NCBI RefSeq assembly: GCF_937898925.1
Contig: NZ_CALDKF010000007.1
Location: 1-46,822 of the forward strand
From: an uncultured Methanobrevibacter sp.
GTDB lineage: Archaea; Methanobacteriota; Methanobacteria; Methanobacteriales; Methanobacteriaceae
Reading direction: 5' to 3'
Length of the DNA: 46,822 nt
Positions within the stretch are counted from its first letter, which is position 1; the number at the start of each line of letters is the position of its first letter. A program made the position numbers and the translations under genes. The notes beneath the pieces are model-generated. The model made no database searches and was not told the origin of the DNA. It saw only the letters and a program-made list of their open reading frames with translations. This document shows positions 43,273 through 46,822 of the stretch, piece by piece.

Positions 43273-44640
43273 ATGAATCTTAAAATAAAAAACTTTTCTA
43301 AAATTAATGGAACCGTTAAAGCTCCTTCTTCTAAAAGCTATAGCCATAGGGCAGTTATTCTTGCATCACTTGCTGAAGGAAAATCCAAGCTATTTGATGT
43401 GCTTTACTCTGAAGATGTCTTATCAACCATAAGGGCATGTGAAGCTCTTGGCGCTAAAATTGATAGGAAGAAAGAGATCATCCTAAAAGGGGATAAAAGT
43501 CAAACTGTTGACTATTTGGAAGTTGAAGGAACTGGCGGTAAATTACATAATATAAGCGAGAATCCATCTGAAGACATGATTGATCTCGCTAATTCAGGCA
43601 CTACACTTAGGATCATGACAAGTGTAGCTGCATTATCTGATAATGAAGTGATTTTCACAGGTGATGATTCTCTCAAATCAAGGCCTATGGGAGCATTGAT
43701 TGATGCTTTAGAGGATTTAGGTGTTAGGATAGAATCATTAAATGATAATAATAAGGCCCCTCTTAAGATTTACCCTGGCTATGATGGAGGGGAAGCAGAT
43801 ATTTTGGGAAGTATAAGTTCCCAATTCATATCTTCTATTCTTATTTCAGCCCCATTATCTAAAGAAGGAGTGGAACTTGAGGTTTATCCAGAATTCGTAT
43901 CTAAACCTTATGTTGATATGACCATCTCTATTTTAGAAAAATTTGGAATAGCTATTGAAGAGGATAATTATCAATTCCATGAAACCTGCAAGAAAGAGCA
44001 TACTGATTGCTTAGGGGTTAAGTTTAACGTAAAGCCACAAAAATACATTGCTAGCGATTATATTGTTGAAGGGGATTTCTCCTCTGCTTCATATTTGCTT
44101 GCAGCAACAGCTATTGCTGGAGGTTATGTGAGAGTTGAAAATCTATTTGGTGATTCCAAGCAAGGGGATAAATTCATCTTAGATATTTTAGAGAAAATGG
44201 GTGCTAATGTAACTCAGTTTGATGATTACGCTTCACTTAGATCTGATGGAAATCTTAAGGGAATTGATGTAAACCTATCAAATGCGCCAGATTTATTGCT
44301 TACTGTGGCAGTTCTTGGAGCAGTTGCAGAAGGGAAAACAACAATTACTGGCGTCAAGCATGGCAGATTAAAGGAAACCGATAGAATTGACACCACATGC
44401 AGAGAGCTTGAAAAGTTAGGATGCAAGCTTGAAGAGTTTGAGGATGGAATGACTATTTATGGCCAAACTATTGGTGATGGAACAGTTGAATCACACAATG
44501 ACCATAGATTGGCTATGGCATTTTCTTTGCTTGGATTGAAACATGATGTTGAAGTTGAGAATGGTGAATGCTTCGATGTATCCTTCCCTAATTTCATTGA
44601 GCTTATGGGTGAAATTGGCATTGAAATGGAATTAAAATAA
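43273..44640 (+). CDS. aroA: 3-phosphoshikimate 1-carboxyvinyltransferase (EPSP synthase)
   Basis: This 455-residue enzyme joins shikimate-3-phosphate and phosphoenolpyruvate in the shikimate pathway. Substrate-binding motifs are visible: KAPSSKSYSHRAVILASLA near residues 16-34, NSGTTLRIM near 109-117, SQFISSILI near 184-192, KETDRI near 369-374 and DHRLAMAF near 417-424. The length is a little over the usual 430 because of a Lys/Glu-rich insert near 80-105 (DKSQTVDYLEVEGTGGKLHN). The gene is followed 38 bases later by endonuclease III on the same strand. Confidence 0.93.
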   Translation: MNLKIKNFSKINGTVKAPSSKSYSHRAVILASLAEGKSKLFDVLYSEDVLSTIRACEALGAKIDRKKEIILKGDKSQTVDYLEVEGTGGKLHNISENPSEDMIDLANSGTTLRIMTSVAALSDNEVIFTGDDSLKSRPMGALIDALEDLGVRIESLNDNNKAPLKIYPGYDGGEADILGSISSQFISSILISAPLSKEGVELEVYPEFVSKPYVDMTISILEKFGIAIEEDNYQFHETCKKEHTDCLGVKFNVKPQKYIASDYIVEGDFSSASYLLAATAIAGGYVRVENLFGDSKQGDKFILDILEKMGANVTQFDDYASLRSDGNLKGIDVNLSNAPDLLLTVAVLGAVAEGKTTITGVKHGRLKETDRIDTTCRELEKLGCKLEEFEDGMTIYGQTIGDGTVESHNDHRLAMAFSLLGLKHDVEVENGECFDVSFPNFIELMGEIGIEMELK

Positions 44641-44678
44641 TTGAAATCTTTATGAGAATCAATATTGGAGATTATAAT

Positions 44679-45311
44679 ATGAATGATGAAGAAAGAATAA
44701 GAGAAATCTTTAAAAGATTGAATGAAATTTACACTATCCGTACTTTCCATGACCATGACCCTTATAAAGTTTTGATTAGAACTATCTTATCTCAAAGGAC
44801 AAGGGATGAAAATACAGACCAAGCCGCAAATGCTTTGTTTGATGTTTATCCAGACATTTATGCAGTTGCTGATGCTCCTGTAGACCATGTGCAGGAATTG
44901 ATCAAGCCTGCTGGATTCTATAGGGTAAAAGCTGCTCGCATATTGGAAGTTTCAAGAATATTGATTGACCAATATGGCGGTGAAGTTCCAAGAGAAATGG
45001 ATGAAATGCTAAAGCTTCCAGGTGTAGGCAGAAAAACAGCTAATTGTGTAATTGTATTTGCTTTCCAGGATGCGGCTATTCCTGTAGACACTCATGTTCA
45101 TAGAATCTCCAATAGATGGGGAATTGCTGATACAAAGGAACCTGAAGAGACTGAAATTGTTTTGATGGAAAAGGTTCCTAAAGAGCTTTGGGTGGATTTG
45201 AATGATTTGATGGTTCAGTTTGGTCAGACCATTTGCAGACCGATTGGTCCTCAATGTGATAAATGTCCACTTACAGACCTTTGTGAATATGATGTAAGTA
45301 AATTAGAATAA
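44679..45311 (+). CDS. nth: endonuclease III
   Basis: This is a base-excision-repair DNA glycosylase/AP-lyase of 210 residues that removes oxidised pyrimidines. The helix-hairpin-helix reads LPGVGRKTANCV and carries the catalytic Lys. The catalytic Asp lies in VDTHVHR. A 4Fe-4S cluster is formed by the C-terminal C-x6-C-x2-C-x5-C. I chose the ATG at 44679, because GGAG lies eight bases upstream; an in-frame ATG at 44652 has no ribosome-binding site. Likely cotranscribed with aroA. Confidence 0.92.
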   Translation: MNDEERIREIFKRLNEIYTIRTFHDHDPYKVLIRTILSQRTRDENTDQAANALFDVYPDIYAVADAPVDHVQELIKPAGFYRVKAARILEVSRILIDQYGGEVPREMDEMLKLPGVGRKTANCVIVFAFQDAAIPVDTHVHRISNRWGIADTKEPEETEIVLMEKVPKELWVDLNDLMVQFGQTICRPIGPQCDKCPLTDLCEYDVSKLE

Positions 45312-45369
45312 ATATTTTTTTTAACTTTTTTTTACTTATTTTTAATCTTATCATTTTTTATTTCTAATT

Positions 45370-45975
45370 TTAAACTAACTTTGTCTGGCTTGTTTTGTCA
45401 AGTGCAATTATAGGGCTGTCACCAACCACTTTTTTATCTTGAATCATCAAACCATCTAATTCAAGAAGTATTTTTTTAGATTCAAGTCCTTCTGCAACAC
45501 CACCGAATCCTCCGATGGTTCTATCTGATTTAACTGTTCTGTGGCATGGTATGATTATAGGGTATGGATTTTTTGAAAGTGCAGTGCCTACTGACCTGTA
45601 TGCCTTTGGACTGCCAGCAGCTTTTGCAAGATCCTTATAGGTGTTTATTGTTCCCTTTTTGGTATTGAATTCAGTTTCCAATACTTTTCTTTGGAATGGT
45701 GTAAATTTTTCCAAATTGAGATATTCAAGTGAAAACTTAGCGTCTTTTTCTTTAAAGTAATTATCTAATTCTTTCAATACATTATTCAATTGCTTTGATT
45801 TCTTATTGATCTGGAGTTTAGCTTCCTGTTCATATTTTTCTTCAGCTATTTGTGTTGAGCTTTTATCTGGTCTTGAGAGGATTATCTCTTCAATTTGGAA
45901 TTTAGGTTTTTTCCTCCAGATAATTGTTATTTCTCCAATTGGGCTTGGATTAATAATGTATTTAAAGAGAGTCAT
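45370..45975 (-). CDS. ogt: methylated-DNA-protein cysteine methyltransferase
   Basis: This 201-residue suicide repair protein removes alkyl groups from O6-guanine onto its own Cys144 in the IIPCHRTV motif. The DNA-binding helix and Arg-finger region (NTYKDLAKAAGSPKAYRSVGTAL near 111-133) and GGFGGVAEGLESKKILLELDG near 157-177 are typical. The N-terminal domain is divergent and Lys-rich. It is convergent with endonuclease III, so two DNA repair genes lie end to end. The start follows GATGATAAA. Its promoter DNA overlaps the end of the anomalous cysteine-rich ORF described next. Confidence 0.88.
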   Translation of the reverse strand: MTLFKYIINPSPIGEITIIWRKKPKFQIEEIILSRPDKSSTQIAEEKYEQEAKLQINKKSKQLNNVLKELDNYFKEKDAKFSLEYLNLEKFTPFQRKVLETEFNTKKGTINTYKDLAKAAGSPKAYRSVGTALSKNPYPIIIPCHRTVKSDRTIGGFGGVAEGLESKKILLELDGLMIQDKKVVGDSPIIALDKTSQTKLV

Positions 45976-46000
45976 TTTATCATCTTTTTTAATATAATAG

Positions 46001-46324
46001 TTAAATTAATATAATCTTATATTTATTGTATAATATTAATTCTTTATTTTCCTTAATATGTCCACATTTACTACAAGTTGATTTTTCATAACCTTTAACA
46101 GTACATGTCGATTCTTGTTTTTCATCAACGTAATTATGTTCACAATCAGAAACTTTTGTTTCTTTATATTTACAAGTTTCACAAACCCTTTCTTCTTTTT
46201 TTCCATTAGCATCTTCAGATACTATTTTCCAACTTGAAAAATTATGGGCAGCATTATCAATTTTGTTTCCACAAGCACATTCGAATTCAGCTTCGTGATA
46301 ATTAGGATGAATATTTTCTTTCAT
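46001..46324 (-). CDS. cysteine-rich ORF with bL31-like start, probably chimeric
   Basis: Reading from 46324, the first ~20 residues (MKENIHPNYHEAEFECACGN) look like the N-terminus of bacterial ribosomal protein bL31, which archaea lack. The continuation is unlike bL31: it holds CETCKYKE and CTVKGYEKSTCSKCGHIKE, the style of Cys/His repeat found in bacterial surface proteins. The last dozen codons are simply the AT-rich promoter of the DNA methyltransferase gene. No ribosome-binding site precedes the ATG. I suspect an assembly or amplification chimera; a genuine small zinc-ribbon protein is possible but less likely. Confidence 0.35.
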   Translation of the reverse strand: MKENIHPNYHEAEFECACGNKIDNAAHNFSSWKIVSEDANGKKEERVCETCKYKETKVSDCEHNYVDEKQESTCTVKGYEKSTCSKCGHIKENKELILYNKYKIILI

Positions 46325-46331
46325 AAAGATG

Positions 46332-46360
46332 ATATTAACACGATAAACAAAACTTGTCAA
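46332..46360 (-). promoter_or_regulatory. sigma-70-type bacterial promoter
   Basis: On the minus strand TTGACA (46360-46355), a 17-base spacer and TAATAT (46337-46332) form a near-consensus bacterial promoter. It starts inside the murC stop codon region and lies seven bases before the bL31-like ATG, too close for a ribosome-binding site. Archaea do not use such promoters; a chance match in AT-rich DNA cannot be ruled out. Confidence 0.5.
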
Positions 46361-46822
46361 TCAAATGTTACAAAACTTGTTTTTCTTAAAAATTCACCAC
46401 TTACCACGTCACCTGCGCCACAAAGGATAATTGCATCATACAATGGAGCCTGTTGTTGTAAGAATTCTCCCAACTTTTCAGGATTTGCGATATACTTAGC
46501 ATGTAAACACCTACTTAAATCCAAAGCTCGCCCACCGATAATAGATTTACCCCTAGCTGCATATGTTTTATACAATACTAAATTAGGTACTTGTTCAAGC
46601 ACATTTACAAAATCTTGCCATAATGATATTGTCCGCGTATATGTATGTGGCTGAAAAACAATTAAAAATTTTTTATAAAGACTACGTGCCGTTTGTATCG
46701 TGACCATCAACTCACGCGGATGATGAGCGTAATCTAGAATCAAGGGCGTCTTATTTATCCGCGCAAATGACTGAAATCGTCGTGCAATGCCTGTATAATT
46801 TGCTATTGCTCGATGTATAGAT
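46357..46822 (-). CDS. murC: UDP-N-acetylmuramate-alanine ligase (MurC), C-terminal part, runs off the window
   Basis: About 154 residues of the C-terminal part of MurC are encoded and the frame stays open to the last base of the window, so the gene is cut at its 5' end. Typical motifs appear in order: YTGIARRFQ, LDYAHHPREL, FQPHTYTRT, YAARGKS and CGAGDV near the end. MurC adds L-alanine in bacterial peptidoglycan synthesis; pseudomurein methanogens have only distant Mur-ligase relatives. Two 60-base lines here count about 40% GC against about 33% in a line from the UbiB-like gene. Codons such as CGC and CGG add to the impression of foreign, bacterial DNA. Confidence 0.85.
   Translation of the reverse strand, partial: SIHRAIANYTGIARRFQSFARINKTPLILDYAHHPRELMVTIQTARSLYKKFLIVFQPHTYTRTISLWQDFVNVLEQVPNLVLYKTYAARGKSIIGGRALDLSRCLHAKYIANPEKLGEFLQQQAPLYDAIILCGAGDVVSGEFLRKTSFVTFD

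Noticed and set aside
46357..46822. Pseudomurein Mur-ligase homologue of the methanogen
   Set aside because: The motifs DYAHHPREL, FQPHTYTRT and GAGDV follow bacterial MurC closely and the base composition differs from the rest of the window.

Overview
The window looks like a fragment of a Methanobrevibacter-type genome (order Methanobacteriales). DNA is very AT-rich with long T-rich gaps. Information-processing genes are archaeal: a TFB transcription factor, a 550-residue PheT and an archaeal ValRS. A surface protein carries pseudomurein-binding repeats, and there is a nicotianamine-synthase-like enzyme of the kind known from Methanothermobacter. I see no rRNA, tRNA or CRISPR array. Several promoters have a TATA box about 25-30 bases before the start codon, which suggests leaderless messages.

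Region 1 (1-10000) is a metal-handling locus. It holds a five-gene nickel/peptide-type ABC importer (nikABCDE-like), a GNAT acetyltransferase, a nicotianamine-synthase homologue and a P1B-type metal ATPase with a histidine-rich tail. A short palindrome, AAAAGTA(A/T)TACTTTT and degenerate forms, recurs in front of nikA, in front of the acetyltransferase/synthase pair and, as six evenly phased copies, in front of the ATPase. The nikA and acetyltransferase promoters are diverged copies of one ~146-bp sequence. I infer one metal regulon that makes a small chelator, imports its nickel complex and balances the metal.

Region 2 (10000-29730) is mostly housekeeping and accessory: a C_GCAxxG_C_C protein, an iron-sulfur flavoprotein, a serine-rich exported protein, a large Ig-repeat/pseudomurein-binding/transglutaminase surface protein, an Mrp-type Fe-S carrier ATPase, a beta-carbonic anhydrase, TFB, a DMT transporter, a possible ribbon-helix-helix protein, a SWIM zinc-finger protein, adenine deaminase, YjbQ, DUF3781, PheT, a small membrane protein and ValRS. 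The gap at 17858-18440 is unusual and may hold a small RNA and a 42-residue membrane peptide.

Region 3 (29950-39030) is a second metal-type system with a bacterial flavour: an AraC-family regulator, a leucine-carboxyl-methyltransferase-like enzyme, an ICMT-like membrane methyltransferase, a pair of half-size ABC exporter-fold proteins, then an MptD-family S component, an EcfT and a fused double EcfA. The divergent promoter between the methyltransferases and the transporters carries TTTAGGTAAACCTAAA, a DtxR/IdeR-like operator. I infer uptake and handling of an iron compound or tetrapyrrole.

Region 4 (39100-45975) holds a flavodoxin-like Fe-S protein, an ADP-ribosylglycohydrolase, DUF1810, an ABC1/UbiB kinase-like protein, AroA, endonuclease III and an O6-alkylguanine-DNA methyltransferase.

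Region 5 (about 46040-46822) does not fit. It encodes the end of a bacterial MurC, a consensus bacterial sigma-70-type promoter and a cysteine-rich ORF that begins like bacterial ribosomal protein bL31, at clearly higher GC. It is most likely a chimeric or contaminating contig end.
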